A DNA stretch of 64,000 nt from Brevipalpus yothersi (taxonomy: Eukaryota; Arthropoda; Arachnida; Trombidiformes; Tenuipalpidae), in NCBI GenBank assembly GCA_003956705.1, contig QZCP01000004.1:124001-188000 (forward strand), given 5' to 3'. Position numbers and translations under genes: made by a program. The stretch's first letter is position 1. Each line of letters starts with the position of its first letter. A model generated the notes under the pieces. It had not been told where the DNA came from, searched no databases, and saw only the letters and a program-made list of their open reading frames with translations. This document shows positions 23,664 through 36,643 of this stretch, one piece after another.

Positions 23664-25579
23664 GAGAGGAGCAATGAGAAAAGTATGAGGCCAAAGTAGA
23701 TAAAATTTGGCGTAAGTTTCGCACGGCAATTGACCAACTAATCTTCACAATGAATGAATGAATGAATGAGCCGGTCTTGTGCAAGATGGGGGAGTAGATT
23801 GTGAAAAATAATGGCTGAGTATACTGAATTGCTCTTTCGATATTGTGGAAGAAGATTGAAAATCTTACAGTAGCCAATTGATTTTTCTACTCGACTTTCT
23901 CAATGGAACTCGCTTCAATCACATCGTTATTCAGTCATAACCAGGTATGTATCGTAATTGAACCAATTTGAACCAATTTTGTAAAGTCAGCCTGAATCAC
24001 TGTGCTGATTTCTTTCTCTCCATTCGAACGGACAAGACTGAACATCTCAAGACAATCATTGAAAGACTGATGAAAGCTCGTCATAATATATATGTGAACA
24101 CTTGAATCGCTCTATTTGACTTTTCCATCCTCAAACTTGAGCTTTGGTTTCTCTCCTGCTTGGATCATTGATTTTTTTTTGCTGTAAAATAGTTCAGCTG
24201 AGCTGTCTTTTAGATTGGAATGTCCAATTTCAGTTGAAAAATGAGATCAAAATACTCCAAATCGTTAGGCGTCGAGTAGCTCTGGATGATTCATGATCAA
24301 ACTCATGAGGGTGGAGAATATACAATCACTGGGTTTGTATGGCTTCAATGCAAAATATATTGTGACTACTGGCAATCTAACATGGAGAGCTCACTTACTT
24401 GAGATTTATTTTAAACCTACTATTGATCATCTAATTCTATCAGTCATCCGAAAAAATTCAATAAATTCATTCACGATGAAGACTCATGATTGGAATTATC
24501 ACTAATTTTCAAATTAAATCTTAAAATACACATGTATCTAAATTTCATACCACCTATCCCAATACCTCGATTGAATGGAATTGTTTCAAGTGCAAAATTG
24601 AGATCTGACAATCAAATTGGGAATAATTTATCCTGATTTCTGAAACCATCAGAAATACTCTCATCAATTCTTGAGGGATTCGAAAAATACTCAAATGAGA
24701 AATATGAACGATATTCACGATGAAAGTTCTTGCCATACACTCTCTTGAATTTCGAATAGAACATAATTTTAGCCAAAATAGTAGCCAGCCAAAAAATTTG
24801 AAAAGTAATGTCAAAAATATTTCATGTCCAAGAAAATGCGAATCAGAAAAAATTAATAGTCAAAAGAGAAAATAATAACGAAATAACATAATCAAAGTAA
24901 TCACCAGAGATGATTTTCATTGATTCAAGAAACGGCTCGGCGATGATTCGTTCAGTTTCAACGCATATTGATCGGAGTGATCAGCTGATCTAACGAATCA
25001 TACAGTTATTCAACCATCGAATTCCAATGTGACTCATTTAATGCTTGTATAATGGTTTGTGTGTGTGTCTTATGAGATAAAATTCTTTCAACATTTCACC
25101 ATCCATGTTAAAGATGGCCATAATAATCATGTTGTCAAAAAAATGACAGAGTAATACAGTGGCTGATACCAGTGATATCCACTTGCGTACTGCTGTCATG
25201 GCCACTAACTCAGTAAGAAGAGGATTAAAGAGCTGTGATGCAAGCGTAAATTATGGGATTTACATGTATCACACAAGTCATCACAATAATGAGCTGTACT
25301 ACTGTTTAACGAGTAATTTATTTTGACTTGTAAGTGAATTGTTGTTGTAATCATTAAATTTCTTGTGAACGCAAATTGAAAAAATATATTACGCCCATTG
25401 TCAAGTAATTACTCCTACAGTTTGCCGTGAAAAAAGAGTGAAGTGAATTGATTTTAATTTATCCACTACTCACAGTGTTGAGCTAACTCACATTCATGTC
25501 ACACCAAATTAATTTGCCGTAATTTATTCAGAGTTAAGGTTGATAAGTCTCTTCAAAAATTGTGTCCAAAACAATCATC

Positions 25580-27985
25580 ATGCTTACCACCACTTTCTTT
25601 TTGATTGTGGTGGTCATAGTAGCATGCTTTACATCGTTCATCATCAACATAATTGCCATTGAAGAAGACGCTCGTGTTAAAAATGTGATTCCTGCAAGAG
25701 ATGATGATATTATCATCGGAAATGGTTCTGATCATCTCATGTGGTTTATCCAGGTAATTTATCGATGAATAACTGTCGGTTCTCTCTGTTGTTCTAATTG
25801 GTCTCAATTTTTTCCTCTTCACAGATAAGTGATATACATTTAAGTGTTTATTTTGATCGGGGCCGGAAAGATGATTTCATCTTTTTTTGCAATGAAGTTG
25901 TTGATACCATCAAGCCTTCGGTAGTGATTGCCAGTGGTGATCTCACTGATTCTCGAACCAAAGAGCCATTAGGATGTGATCAATTTAAAGAAGAATGGTC
26001 TTGGTATTGGGAAGCTCTCAATTCATCTGGTGTACTTCATAAGACAGCCTGGCTTGACATTAGAGGAAATCATGGTAGGACGATATTTTAGCATTGCTTA
26101 TTCAATATTATTTAAATTTTTGTATGAATTCCATTTGCAGATACTTTTAACGTATATTCATGGGATAGTCCGAATAATTATTTCAAAAACTATTCAGCTA
26201 TTGGACCCACTAACCAGAAACACTATGTTCATATGCTCAAGAAGGGTAATGATCTTTACAAGTTTGTAGCCATCGATGGAACACTTGAACCTTCGCCCAT
26301 AAGACCGTTCAATTTTGTTGGAATGCTTCGGGAAAAAGATTTCGATACCATCAGAGCGTTAGTTCATAATACACCGAAAGCTAATGCTTCTATATGGTTT
26401 GGTCATTATCCGACATCTTCAATTTTCTACGAAAAAACCCACCTACATGATATTATTGATGGTCCATATCTATGTGGCCATTTTCACACTCTTAATGGAT
26501 TGATCCATGAGATGTATGCTACTCAAAGATCTGGATTTCTTGAAGCCGAAGTTGCTGACTGGAAAGATGAAAGAATGTTCCGAGTGGCTGCTTTTGATCA
26601 TGGACTGTTTGCCTTGAAGGATGTTGCGCTCAATCGTTGGCCAATAATCTTGATCACTAATCCTAAGCCGGCTATCTTGATGATGCCAAAGTATGAGCCT
26701 TATCATCGAATATCTCAATCAACACACGTGAGAGTTATGATTTTCTCTCCCCACAAGATAGCGAAAGTTGAGTTCAGAATCGATGATGAAGATTGGGAGG
26801 AAATGATTCAATCATCTTCTGTTCCATCTCTGTACACTCATGAATGGACAGCCGACAAATATGGTGAAGGATTACACAAAATAGCCGTCCGATCGAAGGT
26901 AATTTCCTTCCTTAAAATTTTTGACAATTGAACTGATCATTTTTCTTCTGAAGGATGATGGAAACAATGAGCGTGAAGTAGCTCATGAATTCTCTCTTGA
27001 CGGTACGAGAGCAGGATTTTCATTTGGAAGCCGTTTGGTTCTACGATCTCAAGTTCGAAATATTGTGAGTGATAAAGAATTGAATGTTATGAATCCTGAT
27101 ATTCTAATTATATTTTCCTCTCGACCCAAAGTTCCAGGCTCTCTTCTTATTCACATGCTTTCTATCAACATTCCCACTCATTGTTATGAGGGTTGTTCAC
27201 TACTATGAGAAAGGTAAGCTGATAGTTATCACCAATTTATTAGGTAAAAGATTTGTTGAATTGATAATTAATTATTTTTCATCACTAGGAGAAGTAATTA
27301 GAAGGCGTGCAAAATTAAGCTCCATGTACAAAATTCATCTCAAATTGTATCTCATTTCTACGATCAACCAATTCTTCTATCCACTACTATTGATGCCCTT
27401 TTATGCGATCATCGGGCCTTGGTTTGTTGGAGAACTTCTAACAAATCATTGGGGAGTTTATTTTGCTTGGGGAGCCTATATCGATGGATCTTGGGCTCCT
27501 GCTGCATTGACATATCTTTTAGGAACTGTAGAGGTAATGAATTGGGCGTTGCCAAAAACTGTATCATGATTTTACCGATATGAATATCAATTTTCTCTTC
27601 CTATTCTTTACAGATTTGGCTTTTCCATATTCCAATCATCTTCTTGCTGGGCCATATAGTTGATTGTAGATACTCAGCTTTGTGCAATCTCAGAGAGGAA
27701 ACAACTTGGCTTAAAAAACTGACAAAGCCAAGACATATATTTTTTGCTTTCCTCATTCTATGTTATGTAAGTGGATTTCATAAACTTTTGGCTCTCCCCA
27801 AGCTTATATCGTTTATTGATTTTCAGATAATCATCAGCCAAGCATTTTGGGTTAACTACGGTCTGACGTCTGTGATCCTTGGATTCAGAAGATTTTGGTC
27901 TCTGATAATTTATCTGTTCCTATGGTCTTCAACTTTTAAATTAGATATGAACGCCTTCCCAGCTTGTGTGAAGGATAAGAATTAA
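25580..27985 (+). CDS. TMEM62: Transmembrane protein 62, calcineurin-like metallophosphoesterase
   Basis: Eight exons, 25580-25753, 25825-26074, 26141-26898, 26954-27064, 27132-27213, 27289-27533, 27614-27766 and 27827-27985, in frame, 643 aa. An N-terminal signal anchor (LIVVVIVACFTSFIINIIAI) precedes a metallophosphoesterase domain with the metal-binding motifs ISDIHLS (Asp61, His63), SGDLTD (Asp97), GNHD (Asn140, His141, completed across a splice), WFGHYPTSS and LCGHFHTLNG. The C-terminal part has several TM helices (for example FLFTCFLSTFPLIVM and QFFYPLLLMPFYAIIGPWF). This is the TMEM62 layout, and the human protein has a very similar length and motifs such as ASGDLTD/ATGDLTD and GPWFxGE. 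The substrate is not established. It is convergent with the dehydrogenase gene 165 bp downstream. Confidence 0.95.
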
Positions 27986-28150
27986 GTTCTTAGATTAAAC
28001 GTTGACTCAGATACACAACATCACATTTTTATGGCATTTTCGTTAGCTGAGCTCCTGATAGATCCCTTGAAGATCATCGTTGACAATTATGGAGGTTGAT
28101 AATTTCACAAAGAACTGCTCCACGAAGACTAGTGATCATGGTACGATGTG

Positions 28151-29140
28151 TTAGACATCTCTGATTGCATGGGTTGTCAAGTCGAAGATACGCTTAGCAG
28201 TAAGGTCACTTTTGACATCAACTATTTTCTGTTCAACCATGTCACTGAAATAGGCACCATTCAGCCCGATTGTTTTGCCAGAAGCCGCAGCGTGTAGTAT
28301 CGTTTGTGCTCCTTGGGCTGGTGTTTTAAGAAACAATAGAGCAAAAGGCAAGAAGAGGAGTTTTTTCAGCAAAGACATTTCGAAGTGTCTTCCCAGGTTA
28401 GTGTAACACATCCCAGGCGATGCAAGATTAACAGTGATCGGAAGACCCTCGCGTTGAATCCGAACAGCAAGTTCCTGGGTGTACAGTAGGTTAGCCAGCT
28501 TGCTATTGCTGTAAGCTCGATTACGGACAAAATTCTTTTCATCCTTTGCATTTGGTTTAAAATCTTCTTCAGAGACTGTGCCCTTCTTATACAGAGACGA
28601 AGTTACAAAAACAATTCGACCAGGATCTTCCCGACTACTTGACTGTGCTAATTTTGGCAGCATGAGATTGGTCAAGAGGGCATGACTAAGATGATTAACT
28701 GCCATGTGATTTTCGAAGCCATCTTCTGTCATCTTGAAAGGAGCTTGCATCACAGCTGCATTGTTGATAATGACGTTAATTTTGGGTGAACATTGGAGGA
28801 TGTCTTCCGCAGATTTTCTTACAGAGCGAAGAGAGCTGAGATCCATTGTCTTCAGAGTGATACTTCCTGGACTAGAGGAAGATCCTTCTCTTATTTGATC
28901 GGCCACTTCTTGACCATTCTTACTATTGCGACAAACCATAATCACATTGGCACCCATATTATAGAGATTTTCAGTCAAAGCTTTTCCGATTCCAGAGTTG
29001 GCTCCTGTGATGAGAAAAGTTTTACCCAACACTCGCTGAGGCTCACGAAATTTTCTCCAACTTTTTAACAATAGAAATCGAGCAAAGAAGAGGCCGCTGA
29101 AGACTTCCAGAGCCACTTTACCAAGGGACAATAATTTCAT
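28151..29140 (-). CDS. Retinol dehydrogenase-type short-chain dehydrogenase (RDH11/12/13/14 group)
   Basis: Single exon of 329 aa. N-terminal hydrophobic membrane segment, then an NAD(P)-binding Rossmann fold with TGANSGIG, the downstream NNAA (NNAG in most relatives), NHLSHALL, SS before LYKKG and the catalytic YSNSK (Tyr-x-x-x-Lys). The C-terminal region TPAQGAQTILHAA is typical of the RDH11-14 group. Such enzymes reduce or oxidise retinal and other lipid aldehydes at ER or mitochondrial membranes. Substrate cannot be read from the sequence. The frame is open up to 29278, but the ATG at 29140 gives the normal family length and N-terminus (MKLLSLGKVALEVFSGLFF). Divergent from Crk and convergent with TMEM62. 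Confidence 0.93.
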   Translation of the reverse strand: MKLLSLGKVALEVFSGLFFARFLLLKSWRKFREPQRVLGKTFLITGANSGIGKALTENLYNMGANVIMVCRNSKNGQEVADQIREGSSSSPGSITLKTMDLSSLRSVRKSAEDILQCSPKINVIINNAAVMQAPFKMTEDGFENHMAVNHLSHALLTNLMLPKLAQSSSREDPGRIVFVTSSLYKKGTVSEEDFKPNAKDEKNFVRNRAYSNSKLANLLYTQELAVRIQREGLPITVNLASPGMCYTNLGRHFEMSLLKKLLFLPFALLFLKTPAQGAQTILHAAASGKTIGLNGAYFSDMVEQKIVDVKSDLTAKRIFDLTTHAIRDV

Positions 29141-29703
29141 TGTGGAATAATTTTGGTGGGATAATTGTCTAAATGCTCTTAAAGTCCGGGAAGATAATAA
29201 TAAAACAAACAACCGGAGCTTAGCCAGAAAAATGAAATCGAGTAAATCGGAAAATTCTTGATCAAAACAAGTGATCACATCAACGATTGTATGTTGACAC
29301 CAACAAATTTACTAGGATCACTGTCATGAAAATTCAATCTCATCAACTTGGACACTTGGCAAAACAAGTAAACAACAATTAAAAATGTCCCATCGAAAGC
29401 GAGGTAAAATGCACCCATTAAACTGACTACTCCCTCTACGTTATGAGAGCTCGGAAGAAGTGAGTTTAATGTGTCTGTTTGTGTTTTTCTCTCTCTTTTC
29501 AACTTGTGAGAGAGAGAGAGCGGAAAGTGTTTTGATTTTTTGATGCAAACATTTTTATTGACACTTTTTTTCACTTTTCACTTGATAACTTTTGATAGAT
29601 TTTTAAATTTTACACTCCCACTATTGCTTAATCTAAGTGCTTGTGGCTTGACAATTCGTTCTTCCTGATCACACAGTGTATGGGGCCATTTTCTGCCGAT
29701 AAT
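29141..29703. promoter_or_regulatory. Shared upstream region of the RDH-type gene and Crk
   Basis: A 563-bp head-to-head interval between two divergent genes, so it must contain both promoters and leaders. A short GA tract lies at about 29507-29521. No defined core-promoter motif is claimed. Confidence 0.4.
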
Positions 29704-30942
29704 ATGGCTGCAAATTTTGATCCTTATGATAAGAATAGGTAAGACAATCTTTGCTGAGTCTGTCTATGTATTTTGTGTTTTGATTTTCTGATTATTGATT
29801 GCTTGATTTCAATTGATTTCATCTTGTTTCACATGTAGCTGGTATTTTGGTTCATACACTCGCCAGGAAGCAATAGAAGCTTTAGATAAGGAAGATGAAA
29901 TTGGAGTCTTTCTAGTCCGCACGAGTAGTACGTCTATTGGAGATCTGGTCCTATGTGTTAGGTGAGAAATGAGAGAAAATTTTCCATGATCATTAATTGT
30001 ATGATATTGTAAATACGTATACAGTTTTGTGAGGAAATTTTCAGATCCCATTTTCATGACATAATTTCCTTCCTTCCGCTCTAGAGAGGATACCAGAGTA
30101 AGCCACTATATAATCAACAAATGCTTACAAGCAAATCAAACTCGCTACAAAATGGGTGATCAGATGTTCGCTGATATACCATCATTACTAAGTTTTTACA
30201 GAATTAATGCCTTAGACACCACTAGATTACGGCGTCCAGTAAGTTGTCAGCTGTTAGCTCAATTTTTTTTCTCTGAGAAACCTTTATTTTATGGCTTAGT
30301 TCTTTGCTGTTAGGCCAACAAGCCGTTTTTGAAAGCCAAATTTGATTTCGCTGGCAGTGATCATGAAGATTTGCCTTTCAAACGAGGAGAAATTTTAACA
30401 TTCATTTCAAAAGATGAAGAAGGATGGTGGACTGCGAAAAATAGAGCCGGCGAAACGGGCTCTATACCTGCTAACTATGTCGAAAAAGTAAGTTAAACAC
30501 CCAAGTGGTTTCATTGATCGTTATTCTCAATGCTTATCGTCAATTTTAGATCGATTCGAGTTTGACAAATTTGGAGTGGAACTCTACCAGTGACAATACG
30601 ACAACCGATGACCATACCTCAGCTAGTCACCATCCTCCCGTTTGTCAGTATAATACACCTCAAATTCAGCGTAAATTACCTGCGCTTGCTCGTGTAACAC
30701 AGGCAAGAGTGCCAAATGCCTATGATAGGTCTGCTTTGAAATTGGAGGTAATTTTCTTGGAATTTATTATTTGACTGCTTTCACTGACTGATTTTTTTTG
30801 CATCTTCAAGGTGGGGGATATCGTAAAGGTACACAAAACTAATCTCGATGGTCAATGGGAAGGAGAAATTGATGGAAAAATCGGTATTTTTCCTTTCAAT
30901 CATGTGGAGTTTATCGAAAATGAAACAAATGATGCTTTATGA
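29704..30942 (+). CDS. Crk: Crk SH2-SH3-SH3 adapter protein
   Basis: Six exons, 29704-29738, 29839-29961, 30085-30238, 30314-30487, 30550-30747 and 30811-30942, in frame, 271 aa. The SH2 domain begins WYFGSYTRQEA and holds the phosphotyrosine-binding FLVRTSS motif. The first SH3 follows (AKFDFAGSDHEDLPF, EEGWWTAKNRAGETGSIPAN with WW and the PxxY-type end NYVEK). The second SH3 is at the C-terminus (ALKLEVGDIVKVH, GIFPFNHVEFIE). Crk links tyrosine-phosphorylated receptors and p130Cas/paxillin-type scaffolds to DOCK/C3G, controlling actin and cell migration. The linker contains CQYNTPQ (Tyr196), a Y-x-x-P site resembling the autoinhibitory Tyr221 site of vertebrate CrkII. Confidence 0.97.
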
Positions 30943-31417
30943 TCCATTCTCATTAAAAAAATTTCAACTATGCCAGGAATTTGGTCTGAAAAGTGATATT
31001 CTCATCTTCTGGCTGAGGTATCGGGCTTCTATGCAAATATTTTCCATATTACTCTTATCTACATGCATAATTCTTCAACACATCTATCGTTTCTCTATCT
31101 CGCTCATTGCATTGGAAAAATTGACGAAATTCAGAACCAACTTGAATCTCTTGGCCAATTCTGAATGAAATATTGATCTTTGTATCATCAACCATAAACA
31201 AAGCAGATTGTTGATTGACCAAAGGACTGATGAACAAGGGTCATTACTGACTTTCCATCGAGAAGTATATCTCGAGCATAACAATTTGATTCAAAAAATG
31301 AGGGTATCGACTGAGAATCATTTGAAACTCATCGCCCATGTAAAAAAGTATCAAGTGATTTTGATCACAATTCAAGTTTGAGACGACCGCTTAGCATTCA
31401 GTTTGTAGAGCAATTTT
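30943..31417. other. Crk 3' flank
   Basis: Presumed Crk 3'UTR and downstream DNA. Small open frames on both strands without recognisable features. Confidence 0.4.
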
Positions 31418-32025
31418 GTTTGTTCAGGTCTCTTTGACAATTTTTTGTGTAGATCAACTCAAACTGCGAAATTGAGGCCGTGTAATTTGGTGATGACAAT
31501 CAATCAAACCGAGATGTTCTAATAAAGATACACAAAAGTCAAACATACACCAGATGATTTTAATTTTAATTTCATCACAAGAGTCAATGATATTTTGGCA
31601 AAATTAGGCCAAAAAATCATCACTACTCTCATGAACTTTTCCAAAAAATTGTTCTCAATCCCACAATCTCACAGTAAATCAAGCCATTAATTGAAATAAT
31701 TCAATATATTTGCTCTATCTGCAGGCATATTGAAAGACGAGAGAAATGAGTCAATTTCAATTCTTTCCTCAATTCTACTTTTTATCAGCATCGAACTTTT
31801 TGTGAATTTATCAATTCTCTCATCCTCAAATGCAAAATCTTTCGCTCACAATCTTCCAGCTCTGGTGGCAATTAATATGCAGCCAAACATGCAAACAATC
31901 TTCAGCTCCTCAACGATGATGATGATCATGTTGGTGATGATAATAAATGATGATGATGATGATGACATTTAATGGCAATAATCTGAACGCTGAACGTTAT
32001 GATGAAGCCATCCTCACTTCCTTCC
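31418..32025 (+). repeat. Direct segmental duplication, copy 1
   Basis: Closely resembles 38161-38788 in the same orientation over its whole length, by eye roughly four-fifths identical. Shared landmarks: TTTTTTGTGTAGATCAACTC, TCATCACAAGAGTCAATGAT, GCAGCCAAACATGCAAACAA, the ATGATGATGATCATGTTGG block with a GATGAT repeat (31912-31969), and the end ATCCTCACTTCCTTCC. Open frames in the two copies are not conserved, so the segment is not coding. It ends 1.1 kb upstream of LZTR1. Confidence 0.9.
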
Positions 32026-33128
32026 AATCTGATGGGCGCTGATGTCGAATTTCATGTTGTGACTTCACAACATTGTCAGTGAGAAGTGACTTCACATATG
32101 AGTTGCGATTCCAATGAACAGTTTATCATAAACTTTACTGATTGTGTTTGTGGAATTAATTGACCAAAGAGAAGATGGACCTCAAACGAATTGGTGACAA
32201 AATTCGAGATTATTACTATGTTTATGAATTGACATTGAGTTTATCCATGCTTGAGCCATGGGAGAAGATACTATTCAGTGAGTAATTTTTACACAGATTG
32301 TTTTTCGGAAAGAAAGCGATTCAGTGAATGAATTTTTTAGCATGGTTTGCTCGTTCAACAAATCAATAAGACAAAAATTTTCTAGCTTAGCCAGATAATT
32401 ATTTTCATTATGACTATATTTTCCCCTTGTTAAGCTTTACATATGTAAGTAAGAGGGATTGAATTTATTCATTTTGTTGACAACTAATTTTTCCAACTTC
32501 TCATCCTTTCTCTCTCTCTCTCTCTCTTCCACTTTTTTCCATATCATCATCATCCTGTTCATTTTATGTGTGTTTGCGTTGGGTTTTTGATCTTAATCAA
32601 CGTAATACTCACAGACACAGTATTTTTTTCGTTCATTATCTTTCTTATATACTTTTTACTCAGTGGCCTATGAGTTTCATATGTACTTTAAAGCCAACTG
32701 CGCAAATTAAACGAATTAATAATTCATAATCATTAACTGATACCTTCACTCGCATTTTGTGGTCTGAACATATAAACATGTGTGCTTGAAAAAATTGGAA
32801 TTGGCATCAATGTTTTGTTGATTGATATTGTGTTGAGTTTATGTGGCTGACATAGAGTAAAAATGTCACTTCATGGTACTTCCTATGTGATGGAAGTAAT
32901 TGTTGATTGTAGGATATATCTTTTTCAAAATGTTCCTTAGTTTTCAAAAGTGTCAAGCTTATCTAATAAGATTTCGACTTCGAGAAGTGTTTTAAAGAGA
33001 ACGATTTCATCTTGAATTGGACTTGGAAAATTCTTACAATTTTCATCATCATCCTCAACTGTTGAGACAAGCTTGGAATTATCTTTCATCATACCACGGC
33101 AAATAGTGGAGAGAAAAATTCTCTACTC
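32026..33128. other. Upstream region of LZTR1
   Basis: AT-rich DNA with a short CT run at 32511-32527. Promoter and 5'UTR of LZTR1 are expected here; no defined element or other gene seen. Confidence 0.4.
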
Positions 33129-35655
33129 ATGGATTATCTAAGCGATGAGCCAAGCGAATGCTTAACATTGGATTTGCGTACTCCATCCGAGCCCATTAAT
33201 CAATGGGAACAATTAATGGATGTCAATGAATTTGTTGCTAGTCGAAGAAGTAAACATACGATTGTCCATTTCAATGAGAATAGCAGTAAGTTTTTAAAAA
33301 GAAAAACTGTATAGTACGAAATTCGACTTGTCATGAAAAATTCTTTCAGTTTATGTATTCGGCGGCGACAACGGCAAAGCTATGCTCAACGATCTCATTC
33401 GTTACGATTTTAAGGATAAGTCATGGGGAAGGTAAGCTTCTCATCTCTTTGTTAACCTAAATCAACTGAAATCAATTTTCTTGTATTTTAGAGCTTTTAC
33501 TACTGGTTCACCTCCAACACCCAGATATCATCACTCTGCCAGCATTTATGGGAAGAGTATGTTCATTTTTGGAGGCTATACCGGAGATATCCATTCAAAT
33601 TCTAATCTCACCAATCGAAATGATCTTTACGAATATAATATGGCCACTGGTCAATGGTGTGAGATCAAATATGAGGGAAAAAGTTGTCCAGTTCCTAGAT
33701 CAGCTCACGGAGCTGCTGTATATGACGACAAATTATGGATTTTTGCTGGTAAAGTTGGATAGAATCGCTAATTTTCTCTGATATACATTGATAGTGGTTC
33801 TTATTTCTAGGCTACGATGGCAACGTTCGTCTGAACGATCTTTGGTATATCCCTCTTGATAAGACGAGAAAAGAATGGACAATGGTAAACCAAAAAGGAC
33901 AATGTCCCCCAACTTGTTGTAATTTTCCAATAGCCGTTGCGAGGGATTGTATGTTCGTGTTCAGCGGTCAAAGTGGTCAGAAGATGACCGATGATCTTTT
34001 CATGTTCCATTTTAAAAGTGAGTGACTCAAATCATCTTGTCAATTCCAATCATCTTTTGAGCATATCATTCTCATTACTTAAAGCACATACCTGGACAAG
34101 GATCTCAGCGATCGAACACATTCTGCATGGTGGTCCATCCCCTCCTTTTCGTCGATATGGTCATACGATGGTAGCTTTTGACCATTATTTATATGTTTTT
34201 GGTGGTTCAACATCTGCTGACTTCACATTGCCAAGTGATCTTCATTGCTATGATCTGGACACTAAGACGTGGTCTATTGTGAAACCGAATTCTGATGTGA
34301 GGCCTTCAGGAAGACTTTATCATGCGGCTACCATCATCGGTGATGCGATGTATATCTTTGGTGGAACAGATAATCGTAATGCACGAAGTTCTGAGCTTTT
34401 CCGGTTTCGCTTTGCCAGACATCCTAGGTGCACTTTGCACCAAGATTTTGAGCGTTTGCTCACTAGTCCAGATTTGAGTGGAGCATTCGATATCACCTTC
34501 TTATTGGGATATAGAAATAGTGAAAAGTTTGAGAAGATAGATGCTCACATAGCAGTCGTTGCAGCACGATCTTCTGCTTTAAGGAAAGAAATAACGAATG
34601 CTAAGGTGAAGGAAGGTCGCAACATTCACCATTTCGATGGAAATTCAAAACTTGAACTCAACTTGGAGAATGTTGATCCGCTTCCCTTCAGGATTGTTCT
34701 TGAATTTATGTATACTGACAGAGTTGACTATACAAAAAGAAAATACCACGCAGGAAGCAATCAGATGGTTCTCTTGATGATGGACGTTTACATGCTCTCC
34801 GTTTCATTTGAGATGCGTCGTTTGGAGCATCTTTGCATGCAGTATCTCAAGTCTGCTATCAACATTGAAAACGTTTTGGTTGCTGTTCAGAATGCACATC
34901 GTTTAGAATTGAACTTCATCAAAGAATCGTGTATGAAATTCATTGTGAAAGAAGATAACTTCACCAACATAGTGATGAGTAGAGAATTTGAAACTCTATC
35001 AAAGGAATTAATCCTCGAAATAATTCGTCGGAAGCACAAATCTGTGGTAAAATTGTCAGATATGACCCAGAACAATCATTGTGAAAACGGTTGTTGCTCC
35101 AGGCTGATAGAAGATATGGAACTCTTCTTGAAAGATACTGGAAAAGAATTTGCAGACATTAAGCTTCAAGTAGATCAGCATGTCGTTCTTGCTCACAAGG
35201 CTATTCTGGTCGCTCGCAGTTCTTTCTTTGAAGCTATGTTTCGATTCTCAAACAATGACCGGAGTTCTCCATCTGATCAAGCGATTCAAATCAAAATTGG
35301 AGAGATCATACCTTCTCTTGAATCCCTCCGATCTCTACTCGAATATATCTATTATGGGAATGTCGACATACCTCCAGAAGATTCACTCTACCTTTTTTCT
35401 GCTCCTGCTTATTATGGCTTTACAAACAATCGATTGCAAGCTTTTTGCAAACAAATTCTTGAAACTGGTGTCAGCCACACTAATGTATTCAAGGTATTGA
35501 TAGCTTCAGAGAGAATCAATGCAATAGAGATGAAAAAACATGCTCTGGACATCATCGTAGCGAATTACAAAGACCTATTTCGATTACCCTCGCTCAAAGA
35601 CTTACCGAAAGATTTATTATTAGACATTCTCCAAGCAATGGGAGCCAACTCATAA
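33129..35655 (+). CDS. LZTR1: Leucine-zipper-like transcriptional regulator 1, Kelch-BTB-BACK CUL3 adaptor
   Basis: Five exons, 33129-33285, 33350-33431, 33492-33748, 33811-34017 and 34085-35655, in frame, 757 aa (human 840). The N-terminal half is a Kelch beta-propeller with repeated YVFGGDNG, MFIFGGYTG, LWIFAGYDGNVRLNDLW, MFVFSGQSG, LYVFGGSTS and MYIFGGTDN motifs paired with PxPRxxHxA strands. The C-terminal half has two BTB-BACK units, the first with an inserted loop (GAFDITFLLGYRNSEKFEK) and the second complete (FADIKLQVDQHVVLAHKAIL). LZTR1 is a CUL3 ubiquitin-ligase adaptor at endomembranes that targets RAS-family GTPases such as RIT1 and MRAS. The two-BTB organisation after six Kelch repeats is diagnostic. 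Confidence 0.96.
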
Positions 35656-36643
35656 TCTCACCATTCCGAATTCCATTTGTGCCAATCGTTTTTAAGTTTT
35701 TTTGCTACCACTTAGTTTTAGAGTATTTTGGATAAGAATTATTCGAAATTTTTCACAGTTCAAGTGCTCAATTAGCAAACGATTATTAGCCCACTTAATG
35801 GAAAAGTCTTTCGAAGGCTCGGATCCTTTGAAGCAGATCAGTATTCTTAAAAAGTTTTATAAAAGCACCCATCCATGTTCCCATGTTTATTAAGCTAAAA
35901 AAGTTATGACTTTGTTTTTATTTTCATAGATCTTTTGACTTGAAGTTACAGTTCTGATCCGTCAAATCATTCATATTTATAATTAACAAGTGCTCCCCAA
36001 ACGTCAGCTTAACGTGGTTGATCTCATCTCGTTCATTTTGAAGGCCACCAAAGATACGAATCCAAAATTGACTTAATCCATTCACAAATTATGTTTGGGA
36101 TCAGAATGATAAGTTTGTCAAGATTTATCTCAATTGAAGTGATCTAAATGTTCAATCTGGTGATGAAGTGATTGATTTTACCATCTGAAAACATGTGGCC
36201 ACAAACAGTTTTATTTGACCGAATTGGTGGACAAGATTGAAACGAGGGTCAAACAAGAAAAGATATTTATAATATGCATACTTCCTCGTGTCCTCTTTGA
36301 TCTCCTTTCTTAATCGACTCGAGATATTTGGATCTGAAGCATTCCTCGATGAGTCAATAGGAAAGTTTTTCCCTCAATCAAACCAGCATAAAATAAAATG
36401 GTTCGAAAAAGAGCCTAATTTGGTTTCTAATGGAATGGAGTGGTGATGAACAAATTCGCGTCATCTCAGATGTTGAGCATTAGAAGTCATGGCTCAGGAA
36501 TTGTGATTTATCGATCGTATCTTTTGTCAGGGCAGTTTTCTGCGAGTAACTCAGATGTTTATGGTCAATCATAGTCAGCTGACCCATCTCTTTTGTTGAA
36601 TACTGATTATTGAGGCTAAAATCTGACCGATTGGAACAGTGAG
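35656..36643. other. LZTR1 3' flank and sarcoglycan upstream region
   Basis: AT-rich, no RNA or protein gene recognised. The short plus-strand frame at 35702-35893 is probably LZTR1 3'UTR. Confidence 0.45.

Larger units (their letters stand above)
18887..25579. other. 6.7 kb without a recognisable gene
   Basis: Begins with the neuroglian 3'UTR and ends with the TMEM62 upstream region. Contents are AT-rich DNA, microsatellites (GA at 21870-21889, CT at 22066-22137, GA at 23622-23660, a TGAA tract at about 23750-23770) and a small CpG-rich spot at 20755-20806. Open frames at 19271-19651 and 22512-22722 lack domains or convincing splice context. No RNA gene recognised. Confidence 0.4.

Noticed and set aside
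28124..28136. 13-nt match to the core of miR-7 (GAAGACTAGTGAT)
   Set aside because: The first two bases of the mature microRNA are wrong, so the seed is broken, and no flanking sequence can pair into a precursor hairpin.
31730..31972. 80-codon frame in duplication copy 1
   Set aside because: Its frame is broken in copy 2, so coding constraint is absent.
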